This document shows positions 1 to 7,025 of a stretch of 14,313 nt of DNA, one piece after another. Source of the DNA: UMGS172 sp045648145 (GTDB taxonomy: Bacteria > Bacillota > Clostridia > Oscillospirales > Acutalibacteraceae). The notes under the pieces were generated by a model. It did not search any database, was not told the origin of the DNA, and saw nothing but the letters and a program-made list of their open reading frames with translations. A program made the translations under genes and the position numbers. Each line of letters starts with the position of its first letter. The first letter of the stretch is position 1. The DNA is taken from assembly GCA_045648145.1 (NCBI GenBank), contig JAZRNK010000134.1, forward strand, positions 1 to 14,313. Reading direction: 5' to 3'.

Positions 1-144
1 TGTAAGCATTATAAAGGAAAGCCGGGAGTATTTAATGAATGCGCCGAGTGTCAGCATTATCTACACGGCGAGGAGCTTCTTGGCATTTGTACCTGTTCGA
101 AAAACAAACTGCCGTCACTGCAGGAGTGTGACAGAAGTGATTGA
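1..144 (+). CDS. C-terminal end of a Cys-rich protein (partial)
   Basis: Frame 1 is open from the window edge to a TGA at 142-144, giving 47 residues. Six cysteines are present, including CAEC (residues 14-17 of the fragment) and CTC (30-32), plus C1 and C43. The spacing looks like a small metal-binding or disulfide-rich tail. The peptide is hydrophilic, rich in Lys, Glu and His, and has no membrane segment. I do not recognise the family. It ends 70 bp before the adhesin start, on the same strand. The coding call rests on the regular Cys spacing and the clean stop just before a promoter-like stretch. It could be the end of a small stand-alone protein or of a large one. Confidence 0.5.
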   Translation, partial: CKHYKGKPGVFNECAECQHYLHGEELLGICTCSKNKLPSLQECDRSD

Positions 145-157
145 AACTAATTATATT
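128..157 (+). promoter_or_regulatory. Candidate sigma-A promoter for the giant adhesin gene
   Basis: A GTGACA box (128-133) lies 18 bp before TATATT (152-157); each differs from consensus at one position. The predicted start of transcription near 164 leaves a leader of about 50 nt before the ATG at 215. The -35 box overlaps the end of the upstream coding region. This is a sequence match only, and read-through from upstream is also possible. Confidence 0.4.
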
Positions 158-202
158 AAACATAAACAAAACGACAAAGGACGTCACCAAATTTTCCTAT
201 AC

Positions 203-207
203 GGAGG
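203..207 (+). promoter_or_regulatory. Shine-Dalgarno site that fixes the adhesin start
   Basis: GGAGG lies 7 nt before the ATG at 215. That ATG is followed directly by a textbook signal peptide (basic residues, then a long hydrophobic core). The frame is open back to an ATG at 35, but that site has no such RBS and its extra residues overlap the Cys-rich frame, so 215 is the start. Confidence 0.9.
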
Positions 208-214
208 TAAACAC

Positions 215-3200
215 ATGAAAACGAGAACACCTATTTCAAAGAGAATTTTAAGCTTGGTTTTGTGCTTGGCTTTACTCGTGGTTTATTTACCGCTTTCGGC
301 GGCAGCGGCAGGTGAGAGCAATCCTCATTATTCTAAGGTTGCTGATGCCAACACCATGAACAACTGGACAAAGTATTTTGACCTTGATGAGCTTGACACC
401 TCCAACGTAGGTGGTGTATGGACCGATAAATCGGTTTTTACAAATGCTGATGCGTTTAATGGTAAAATAAGCATGATTGACGGCAACAAGAATTTTCTCA
501 CCGCTCTTTCAGCACTTGCCGCTAACAAAGAGGTTGTGGGTTATTCTACCGTTCCTACCGACACGGTATTTATACTTGACCTTTCAAACTCTATGTCATC
601 TGATTCGGTTACAGACTTGGTAGATGCTACTAACGCTGCGATTGCAAATCTTCAGAGCACCAATAAAAACAACCGAGTAGGCGTTGTACTTTATTCGGGA
701 AGAAGCGCAGACAGATCTTATGATAATGCGGTTTCAAGACTGCTTCCGATTGACCGTTATACTACTACCGATAGAAACGGAAGATATATTAACTATTCAA
801 ACAGAACAGTTTCGGTTGACGGTGACGTAAGTGGCACAAATCCCAACGCTGTGTTTGAAAGCAAGGAGCACATTGGTGCAACCTACATTCAGGCAGGACT
901 TTGGGAAGCTTATAAAATGTTTAACGAGGTTCCCGATTCCGAGATAGTTATCAGCGATGACAACTGGCAGGCAGGCGAGTATCGTATGCCTATCGTTGTG
1001 CTCATGTCTGACGGCGCACCCACACTCGGAGCAAGTAAGTTTGATGACGTTGAAAATCAGACATATGGTAGGAATGGCAAAGGTGCTAACGTTGGTGACG
1101 GTAACGATAACGGCATAACCGAAGGACAGGGTTTTCTTGTTCAGCTTACCGCCTCTTATATTAAGAATCGTATTGAGAACAAATATAAGGTGCATTCCGA
1201 AAATGGCGCAGGCAGAAGCCTTTTCTACACCCTTGGTTTTAATATTTCGACATCCAACAACTTAAATTTGGTTACTTCGGGTAACATTGCATATAGCGTT
1301 CTTAATCCCGATGCAATGACCATTACAGATAATCTTTGGTCAGCATATAATAACCCGCAAAGCAATTCAATACAGGTAACGGTTGAGGGTCCGAACGGCG
1401 ATATTAACGTAACCGTAGTCAAAAACTCCTATGCAACCGGCAAGTCTTACGTTGACGAGTATTTCTCGGCATCGGGCGATGGACTTACAAATGCGTTTGA
1501 TGATATTGTTCAGGAGATTATTCTTCAGTCGCGTTATTATCCGACTCACCTTGAAGGCGGAAGCCCTGATTTTTCGGGATACGTTGAGTTTACCGATACT
1601 CTCGGCGAGTATATGGAAGTAAAACACATTAATGGCGTTCTTTTGGGCGATACCCTTTTTGACGGTCATATGATGGCTTCAAAGTTCTCAAGCAGCGCAG
1701 AGGGTGGACTCGGCACTATTGACGCTCCCACAGAATTGGGCAAAGAGTTTATTAACGCCGTTAAAACAAGACTTAAAATAGCTAACACCAGCGATGCAGA
1801 CCAGCTTGTTCAAGACGCTTGGGACGCAGGTCAGCTTTATTATGAAGCCGACCGAAACGGCAACGTTGTCAAATGGTCTAACTATATTGGTTGGTATGCT
1901 AAGGCAGACGGCACCTATATTAAGCATTGGAATGAGGCTTCCAACGCAGTAGCACCTGCCGACGCAGTTTATACAATAAAATCTTACGGTTTCCTTGGCG
2001 AAACCTCGGGTAGCATCAAGAATTCCGATATGATGTATATGTCGGTTCAGGTAAAAACCAATATTGAAACAGGAGAGCAAACTGTTTCCTGGAAAATCCC
2101 TGCTTCTCTTGTTCCGATTGTAACCTACCTTGTAACACTTGACGGTACTAACGTTGATACGGCAACTAACGTCAACGTTTCGGTAGAAAACCCTGAAAGC
2201 GTAAGTCCCATTCGTCTTGTTTACGAAACAGGTCTTCGTTCTGACCTTAATGAGTTTAACATTACCAGAATCACCGGCGAAAGCATCAACGGTAGCAAGG
2301 TTACCGATGAAAGACATATCGCCGCCGACGGCCACACCCGTCTTTTCTGGAACAATAGCTATGATATCAGCGCAGAGAGTCACGATGACCACGTTACTGC
2401 AATGGCAGAATTTACTCCTAACAAGGAGAACGAAAGATTTTACTATACCTTTGATTCGGCTGTTCACAAAAAGACAGCAACAGGTTATGTTCTCGTAGGA
2501 GAAAACGAAGTTCTTGATGAAAACGGTGAATATTATCATCGCCGTTACGTCTTCAAGGAAGGCGAAAGCAAGCCGGTCTTTAAATACGAAAAGATATCAA
2601 AGACATCTATTTTGACGGCAAAGAATAACGGCTGGCAGGCAGATTTTAAGACTCTTGACAACCAAAAGGGTGCCTGGGTAATTCCCAAAGGCACACCTGC
2701 TCGTGAGCTGCAGATGTACGACGAAAGCAAGACCGTAAACAGTTCAAATTCGGCACATATGGTATTCCATCCGTATATTTCTGAGCAGAACAACATTGTC
2801 TATATCGATATGAACCTTGGAAACAACGGCTTGTTGTCAGTAACACCTGCAACCGGCATTAAGGTTTCAAAAACGGTTGATGTTTTTGAAGACGGAACTT
2901 CTGATACCTTCAAATTCCGTATTACCGCAGCCACTTCAGGCAGCTTTGATTCGTGGATTACCGCACTTGATGAAACTCCGAGCGGAAATGCAACTAAAGC
3001 CGACTTTACAAATGGTGTTTACGAGGTTGAGCTTAAAAAAGACCAGACATTGTGGATTTCAGGCATCCCTGCAGGCACTACCTACACTGTCGAGGAAATA
3101 TCCGATAATTCTGATTATAAGATTAAATCAGTTAGTGTCAACGGCACTGCAACCGGTAAGGTAGCAACGGGAACAGTTGCACAGTATCTTATTGATGACG

Positions 3201-6058
3201 TTCATTTTGTTAATACAGCAATCGGCGAGGGTGACCTTGTTATAACAAAGCAGGTTGTTGACGCAAACGGTAATGCAGTAGATGTTAATAACAACGTTAA
3301 GTTTACGGCAGAAATTACGCTTACCGATGCTTCCGGCGATGCAGTTAACGGAACATTTAGTTCTTCGGCAGGTAATATCACTTTAATAAACGGTAAATAT
3401 ACAGTTTCTCTTTCTGAGGGCGAGTCCTTCATAATCAGAGGCATCCCCGAGGACACCAACTTTGTTGTGGCCGAGCAAAATATTCCCAACGGTTTTGCTT
3501 TAAACACCGAAAAAAGTGAGCTTTCGGGTGTTGTTGGTACGATTGGCAGCAACCGCGCTCTCATAGTTAACAGCTATGCTCCGACAGGTGTTGATGGCAG
3601 CGACATAGAGGTTAACGTAGTTAAAGAGATTACAGGCAACCGTACAAATTGGCTTGATGGCGAAAGCTATACCTTTAAGCTTGAAAGGATAGATTATGCT
3701 CGTGCAACAACCACCGTTGTTGCAACAGCTACTATCAAGCACAGCGATACCGATAAATCACACTTGTTCTCATTAGCAGGTGAGATATACGCAAATACCG
3801 GCACCTATTATTACAGAGTGACCGAGGTTGAGGGCGCTCAGGGCGGTATTGCCTATGATACAGCCGAACGCAGATTCTCTGTAGTTGTTGCCGATAGCGA
3901 TATGGACGGCGATCTTGAGATTGTTTCGGTAAACAATGCCGTCAATACCACAGTTAGCGGAAGTTGGCGTGTTGCTACAACCTTTAACAACGTTTATGCG
4001 CCTACCGGTTCTGCAACCGCAACTATCGACATTTTAAAGGAAATGAACGGCAATCACGCGCTTAGCGGTTATCAGTTTGCACTTTATGATGCCGATCCGT
4101 CGGTCAATGCACAGGCTAACGAGATAATTAGATCGGGTCTTACTAACGCAGCAGGTGAAGCCACAATTAGCATTGGTTATTCGGCTGTTGATGCGGGTAA
4201 AACCTACACCTACTATCTTGCAGAGGTAAACCGTGGTCAAATTATCAACAATATTAAGTATTCTGAGTCGGTTTATAAGGTAGAGGTTACTGTTAATGAT
4301 AATCTTGACGGAACAATTTCTGTCATGACTACCGTTTCGGGACTTGTTGGCATCAGCACAACCCCCACCTTTACAAACGAGTACGTTCCCTCTTCGTCAG
4401 ATTTTGTTACAATTTCGGGCGAAAAGCAAATTGTCGGTGACCGTGTGCTTAATGTAAATGAGTTTGAGTTTGCTATTACTGCTGTGACCGCAGGCGCACC
4501 GATGCCTTCGGTAACAACCGTAAAGAACGATTCTAATGGCTCATTTGTATTCGAACCCATCGAGTTTAAGGATTCACACAAGGGCAACACCTATGAGTAC
4601 AAGATAACCGAGGTTGACACAGACAAGATTGGTGGATTTGCCTACGACGGTACCGTTTATAAGGTTTTAGTAACCGTTACCGACAACGGCGACCAGACCA
4701 TTACTGCAAATGCTGTTATAAGCACTGCGGCAGGTACAGTTGAAAACATCGTATTCAAGAACACCTACGATGCAAAGGATGCCGAGGTTGTTCTTGAAGG
4801 AACTAAGCTTCTTACCGGCAAAGCCTTGCAGAACAACGAGTTTGACTTCGAGCTTAAGGCTGTAACTGTAGGCGCACCGATGCCTTCTTCGTCCGTCGCA
4901 AAGAATGATGCAAACGGTAGATTTGCATTTGAGAAGATTACCTTCTCGAAGTCAGGTACCTACGTTTACGAGTTGGTTGAAAAGGATGGCGGAATTGCCA
5001 ACTACGATTACGACGAGTCGGTTTATACCGTAACCGTAACTGTAACCGATGATTCACAGGGTACACTCAATTACGATGTAGATTTTATGAAGGACGGCAT
5101 GGACTCTTCGGAAATTGTTTTCCGTAACGGATTCGTTCCCACTCCTATCGAATATGATATTCACGTTGATTTCGGCGGAGAAAAGGTATTAAACGGCCGT
5201 ACTATTAAGGCAAACGAGTTTGAGTTTGCACTCATTAACGCACGTAACGGACAGCAGATTGGCGACACCGTGAAAAATGACGAAAGCGGCAAGTTCAGCT
5301 TCCCCAAATTGACACTTGCATCAACAGGTGTTCATCATTATAAGATAGTTGAAATCATAGGCGACGAAAAGGGTGTTACCTACGATACATCTTCTTTCCA
5401 TATTCGTCTTGAGGTTGTTCAGGATGACGATGGCGTTCTCTCAATTGTTGACAAACAACTCCATAAGGGTGTTGTTTCTAAGCAGGAGGTTCAGGGTGTT
5501 CTTACTGAGGTAACCACCTATGAGAATATCACAGATAACGGTGCTATCAAGTTCGTCAACACCTATAAGGCAGTTGCTACCGAGATTGTAATCAAGGGCA
5601 CAAAGACTCTTGAAGGTCGCACACTCGCTGCTGAGGAGTTCTCGTTTGAGCTTTATGATGAGAACAATGTTAAGCTTGAAACCGTTAAGAATGCAGCCGA
5701 CGGTAGCTTTGAGTTTGCAGCAATCGGTGTAGAGAACGCAGGCGAATATACTTATACCGTACGCGAGGTGAAGGGTAGCACAGAAGGCGTTACCTATGAC
5801 GAAGCAGTTTACACTGTAAAGGTTGTTGTAACAGATAATCTTGACGGCACTTATAACGTAGCGCATACCTACTTGAAGGGTACCGAGGCAGCCGACGGAG
5901 TTGCGTTTGTTAACGTGTATAAGACACCCGAGTTTGAAGCACCCAAAACAGGTGACAGCTCGAACGTTCAGCTTTGGCTGGTTCTTATGCTCATTAGCGG
6001 CGGCGGATTAATTGCCACTGTTATTTACAGCAAAAAAGAAGAGGCTGAACAAAACTAA
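215..6058 (+). CDS. Giant cell-wall-anchored vWA adhesin with isopeptide-type pilin repeats
   Basis: This is a 1947-residue surface protein. Residues 1-32 form a signal peptide ending in AAAA. A von Willebrand A domain follows, with a full MIDAS: DLSNS (D122, S124, S126), T223 in GATYIQAG, and D266 in MSDGAP. Residues of roughly 420-880 are Thr/Asn-rich and not recognised. From 881 to about 1905 come eight Ig-like modules. Six of them (1130-1905) match the streptococcal pilin linkage (FctA/Spy0128-like) pattern. Each keeps an N-terminal Lys, a Glu in a V-x-E type strand and an Asn in F-x-N-x-Y/F, which in that family form a self-catalysed Lys-Asn isopeptide bond. The end is APKTG (1909-1913), a hydrophobic helix and a Lys/Glu-rich tail, so a sortase should attach it to peptidoglycan or a pilus. 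The likely role is adhesion, as a tip-adhesin-like stalk plus binding head; the ligand is unknown. No sortase or other pilin lies in the window, and the gene appears monocistronic. Confidence 0.93.
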   Translation: MKTRTPISKRILSLVLCLALLVVYLPLSAAAAGESNPHYSKVADANTMNNWTKYFDLDELDTSNVGGVWTDKSVFTNADAFNGKISMIDGNKNFLTALSALAANKEVVGYSTVPTDTVFILDLSNSMSSDSVTDLVDATNAAIANLQSTNKNNRVGVVLYSGRSADRSYDNAVSRLLPIDRYTTTDRNGRYINYSNRTVSVDGDVSGTNPNAVFESKEHIGATYIQAGLWEAYKMFNEVPDSEIVISDDNWQAGEYRMPIVVLMSDGAPTLGASKFDDVENQTYGRNGKGANVGDGNDNGITEGQGFLVQLTASYIKNRIENKYKVHSENGAGRSLFYTLGFNISTSNNLNLVTSGNIAYSVLNPDAMTITDNLWSAYNNPQSNSIQVTVEGPNGDINVTVVKNSYATGKSYVDEYFSASGDGLTNAFDDIVQEIILQSRYYPTHLEGGSPDFSGYVEFTDTLGEYMEVKHINGVLLGDTLFDGHMMASKFSSSAEGGLGTIDAPTELGKEFINAVKTRLKIANTSDADQLVQDAWDAGQLYYEADRNGNVVKWSNYIGWYAKADGTYIKHWNEASNAVAPADAVYTIKSYGFLGETSGSIKNSDMMYMSVQVKTNIETGEQTVSWKIPASLVPIVTYLVTLDGTNVDTATNVNVSVENPESVSPIRLVYETGLRSDLNEFNITRITGESINGSKVTDERHIAADGHTRLFWNNSYDISAESHDDHVTAMAEFTPNKENERFYYTFDSAVHKKTATGYVLVGENEVLDENGEYYHRRYVFKEGESKPVFKYEKISKTSILTAKNNGWQADFKTLDNQKGAWVIPKGTPARELQMYDESKTVNSSNSAHMVFHPYISEQNNIVYIDMNLGNNGLLSVTPATGIKVSKTVDVFEDGTSDTFKFRITAATSGSFDSWITALDETPSGNATKADFTNGVYEVELKKDQTLWISGIPAGTTYTVEEISDNSDYKIKSVSVNGTATGKVATGTVAQYLIDDVHFVNTAIGEGDLVITKQVVDANGNAVDVNNNVKFTAEITLTDASGDAVNGTFSSSAGNITLINGKYTVSLSEGESFIIRGIPEDTNFVVAEQNIPNGFALNTEKSELSGVVGTIGSNRALIVNSYAPTGVDGSDIEVNVVKEITGNRTNWLDGESYTFKLERIDYARATTTVVATATIKHSDTDKSHLFSLAGEIYANTGTYYYRVTEVEGAQGGIAYDTAERRFSVVVADSDMDGDLEIVSVNNAVNTTVSGSWRVATTFNNVYAPTGSATATIDILKEMNGNHALSGYQFALYDADPSVNAQANEIIRSGLTNAAGEATISIGYSAVDAGKTYTYYLAEVNRGQIINNIKYSESVYKVEVTVNDNLDGTISVMTTVSGLVGISTTPTFTNEYVPSSSDFVTISGEKQIVGDRVLNVNEFEFAITAVTAGAPMPSVTTVKNDSNGSFVFEPIEFKDSHKGNTYEYKITEVDTDKIGGFAYDGTVYKVLVTVTDNGDQTITANAVISTAAGTVENIVFKNTYDAKDAEVVLEGTKLLTGKALQNNEFDFELKAVTVGAPMPSSSVAKNDANGRFAFEKITFSKSGTYVYELVEKDGGIANYDYDESVYTVTVTVTDDSQGTLNYDVDFMKDGMDSSEIVFRNGFVPTPIEYDIHVDFGGEKVLNGRTIKANEFEFALINARNGQQIGDTVKNDESGKFSFPKLTLASTGVHHYKIVEIIGDEKGVTYDTSSFHIRLEVVQDDDGVLSIVDKQLHKGVVSKQEVQGVLTEVTTYENITDNGAIKFVNTYKAVATEIVIKGTKTLEGRTLAAEEFSFELYDENNVKLETVKNAADGSFEFAAIGVENAGEYTYTVREVKGSTEGVTYDEAVYTVKVVVTDNLDGTYNVAHTYLKGTEAADGVAFVNVYKTPEFEAPKTGDSSNVQLWLVLMLISGGGLIATVIYSKKEEAEQN
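2855..5929 (+). repeat. Eight Ig-like protein modules in the adhesin stalk
   Basis: Approximate residue limits are 881-1003, 1005-1125, 1130-1263, 1264-1392, 1393-1520, 1521-1643, 1646-1786 and 1787-1905. The closing Asn residues are N1000, N1119, N1259, N1388, N1516, N1638, N1782 and N1900. The first two modules are shorter and carry an I-x-G-I-P type turn (CnaB/DUF7601-like); the other six are FctA-like. DNA identity between modules is low except for modules five and six, which share an exact 18-bp stretch (4492-4509 and 4870-4887) encoding GAPMPS. Confidence 0.8.
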
Positions 6059-6073
6059 AAACTTAATATAGCA

Positions 6074-6105
6074 CAACCCCCTGCCGAATGTTCGGCAGGG
6101 GGTTG
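6074..6105 (+). terminator. Strong hairpin after the adhesin gene
   Basis: A perfect 15-bp inverted repeat with a nominal 2-nt loop starts 15 nt after the stop codon. The stem has a CCCCCTGCCG core. Neither side has a proper T-tract (GATGTTTG follows on the + strand), so it may act as a weak or factor-assisted terminator or as a 3' end stabiliser. Confidence 0.7.
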
Positions 6106-6112
6106 ATGTTTG

Positions 6113-6183
6113 AAAAGAAAAAACAGAGCCGCAAGGCACAGACCAACTGTATAAAGGGTTGGACGGTATCAACGACTCTGTTT
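6113..6183 (-). terminator. Long-stem intrinsic terminator on the minus strand
   Basis: The arms 6173-6183 and 6121-6131 form an 11-bp stem that is fully paired only in the minus-strand RNA, where the one exception becomes a G-U pair. The A-run at 6113-6123 gives a T-tract on the minus strand. A loop of about 41 nt can form a smaller CCAAC/GTTGG stem. It lies directly downstream of the duplicated tRNA 3' fragment (6186-6208) and would stop transcription leaving the tRNA locus before it reaches the adhesin gene antisense. Confidence 0.65.
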
Positions 6184-6185
6184 CT

Positions 6186-6208
6186 TTTTTGGTGGACGCT
6201 GGGGGACT
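6186..6208 (-). repeat. Detached copy of the tRNA-Val 3' end
   Basis: These 23 bp are identical to 6376-6398. The copy holds the CCA end, discriminator, acceptor 3' strand and the CCCCC of the T-stem of tRNA-Val, plus five trailing T/A bases. Identity stops exactly at the T-loop side (T at 6209 against C at 6399). No other part of a tRNA is present, so this is a fragment and not a second gene. It resembles an att-type duplication, or a repeat element that captured the tRNA end. Confidence 0.8.
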
Positions 6209-6323
6209 TTTCCGGCGCTGTCGCGCCTATCGCCTCGCTTCGCTCGTTGCCACGTCGGCGAAAACAGTTCACCGGACTGTTTTCTTCCGCAAACCTTGTT
6301 TGCTCCCTCCTTGTTCGAGTCCC
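6203..6323. other. Hairpin-rich element with T-arm-like inverted ends
   Basis: The segment is bounded by GGGACT (6203-6208) and AGTCCC (6318-6323), which are inverted copies. Inside are three hairpins: GGCGC/GCGCC (6214-6227), an 11-bp stem with a 3-nt loop and one G-U pair in + strand RNA (6260-6284), and GCAAAC/GTTTGC (6289-6303). GTTCGAGTCCC at 6313-6323 equals the T-loop and T-stem of the neighbouring tRNA-Val in the opposite orientation. No codon-like structure is convincing. It looks like a palindromic non-coding repeat or miniature element tied to tRNA 3' ends; its mobility is a guess. Confidence 0.5.
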
Positions 6324-6337
6324 ATGCTTTTAGCACC

Positions 6338-6374
6338 AAAAACAAAAGGACAACATCTTGCGATGTCATCCTTT
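6338..6374 (-). terminator. Intrinsic terminator of tRNA-Val
   Basis: On the minus strand, directly after the encoded CCA and a short A/T spacer, AAAGGA pairs with TCCTTT (6369-6374 with 6345-6350). A 2-nt internal mismatch, a further 5-bp stem (ACATC/GATGT) and a TTGC loop follow. The A-rich 6338-6344 gives a T-tract on the minus strand. The flanking T-run at 6376-6380 could also make it work for + strand transcripts. Confidence 0.75.
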
Positions 6375-6375
6375 A

Positions 6376-6398
6376 TTTTTGGTGGACGCTGGGGGACT
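6376..6398 (-). repeat. tRNA-Val 3' end, matching copy of the 23-bp direct repeat
   Basis: This is the in-gene copy of the repeat at 6186-6208, same orientation, 190 bp apart. It covers the CCA end, acceptor 3' strand and T-stem 3' strand. Sites of this kind are common integration targets, although no integrase is seen here. Confidence 0.8.
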
Positions 6399-6455
6399 CG
6401 AACCCTCGACCGCCCGCACGTCAAGCGGGTGCTCTACCAGCTGAGCTAAACGTCC
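6380..6455 (-). tRNA. tRNA-Val (anticodon GAC)
   Basis: The gene folds as a standard cloverleaf. The acceptor GGACGTT pairs with AGCGTCC with one G-U pair. The D-arm is GCTC/GAGC with loop AGCTGGTA. The anticodon stem is CCCGC/GCGGG with loop TTGACGT, so the anticodon is GAC at 6420-6422 and reads GUC (and GUU by wobble). The T-loop is TTCGAGT. One T-stem pair (A50-C64) is mismatched. A CCA tail is encoded at 6380-6382. The gene stands alone, with its own consensus promoter and terminator. Confidence 0.97.
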
Positions 6456-6476
6456 ATAGATTTAATTGCAAAGGCT

Positions 6477-6505
6477 ATTATATACAATCAATGCTTAATT
6501 GTCAA
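6477..6505 (-). promoter_or_regulatory. Consensus sigma-A promoter of tRNA-Val
   Basis: On the minus strand TTGACA (6505-6500) and TATAAT (6482-6477) are separated by exactly 17 bp, a perfect match to the consensus. Transcription should start near 6470, about 15 nt before the mature tRNA. This fits a stable-RNA gene. Only 10 bp separate its -35 box from the divergent -35 box at 6516. Confidence 0.9.
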
Positions 6506-6515
6506 GAGTTTTTGC

Positions 6516-6544
6516 TTGAATAAAACGGTTGCTTATTATATAAT
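6516..6544 (+). promoter_or_regulatory. Promoter of the small membrane protein gene
   Basis: TTGAAT (6516-6521), a 17-bp spacer and a perfect TATAAT (6539-6544) point right, giving a start near 6551 and a leader of about 28 nt before the ATG at 6579. It is back to back with the tRNA promoter. Confidence 0.75.
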
Positions 6545-6578
6545 TTTAAGCAGAAGGTTTTACACAAGAGGTGTTAAA

Positions 6579-7025
6579 ATGAAACAAAATTTTTTCTTTT
6601 CACATACACACGCTCGTCTTATTTTGCAGGTCAACAGATTTTGCAGTGTGTTCTTCTTGACAACAAGTTGCTTTTTTGCAGCGTTTTTAATTACGGGCAT
6701 TAATATAAACAATTATTTCAACCTTTACCTTTCGGTCCGCTTTCCATCGGGCGAAACGGTGTCGGCTGCGGTCATAACCGTTTGTGTTGCAATAACAAGC
6801 ATTATTGCGGCAGCGGTGGTCTTTTTAAAACCGCACATTAAACATTTTTCGGTGGCAAACGCAGTATTAATCCTTTTTACAATGATATATTTCCTTGTGT
6901 TTTTAAAAGACCTATGGTTTTTGTGGGTGCTGTTAATTATAGCGGCCGTCTACGTTTCGGCAGCGATAGTTTTTGCGGTTTTTAAAGGTGCTGCTAAAAA
7001 TACTGACGGTGCCGAGCCGCAGTAA
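6579..7025 (+). CDS. Small four-helix membrane protein of unknown function
   Basis: The 148-residue product has hydrophobic segments at about 20-41, 60-84, 91-109 and 111-136, a basic N-terminus and a short polar C-terminal tail. I do not recognise the family and see no catalytic or binding motif. The ATG at 6579 is chosen because AGAGGTG lies about 6 nt before it and the promoter ends 34 nt upstream. A possible TTG start at 6516 falls on the -35 box and is rejected. The stop codon (7023-7025) abuts, with no gap, the stop codon of the convergent acetyltransferase gene, and no hairpin separates them, so the two transcripts probably overlap at their ends. It appears monocistronic. An integral membrane protein is safe; any role would be a guess. 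Confidence 0.72.
   Translation: MKQNFFFSHTHARLILQVNRFCSVFFLTTSCFFAAFLITGININNYFNLYLSVRFPSGETVSAAVITVCVAITSIIAAAVVFLKPHIKHFSVANAVLILFTMIYFLVFLKDLWFLWVLLIIAAVYVSAAIVFAVFKGAAKNTDGAEPQ

Noticed and set aside
35..214. ATG at 35 as the start of the adhesin
   Set aside because: It lacks an RBS of the strength seen before 215, overlaps a Cys-rich frame that ends at 144, and would bury the signal peptide 60 residues inside the protein.
1688..2539. Long open frame on the minus strand (283 codons) inside the adhesin
   Set aside because: It is antisense to a well-supported gene, has Cys-rich low-quality composition, no RBS and no recognisable motif; a codon-bias shadow.
3602..5929. CRISPR or DNA-level tandem array
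   Set aside because: The periodicity is at protein level (modules of about 120-140 residues) with diverged DNA; no short identical repeats with spacers exist.
6313..6340. A possible second tRNA on the + strand (T-arm-like GTTCGAGTCCC and an ACCA at 6335-6338)
   Set aside because: No acceptor, D or anticodon arms can be drawn upstream; only the T-arm resemblance exists.
6063..6523. Several open frames on both strands across the tRNA and its flank
   Set aside because: They run over the tRNA, its terminators and hairpins. The peptides match the artefact type read from antisense tRNA sequence.
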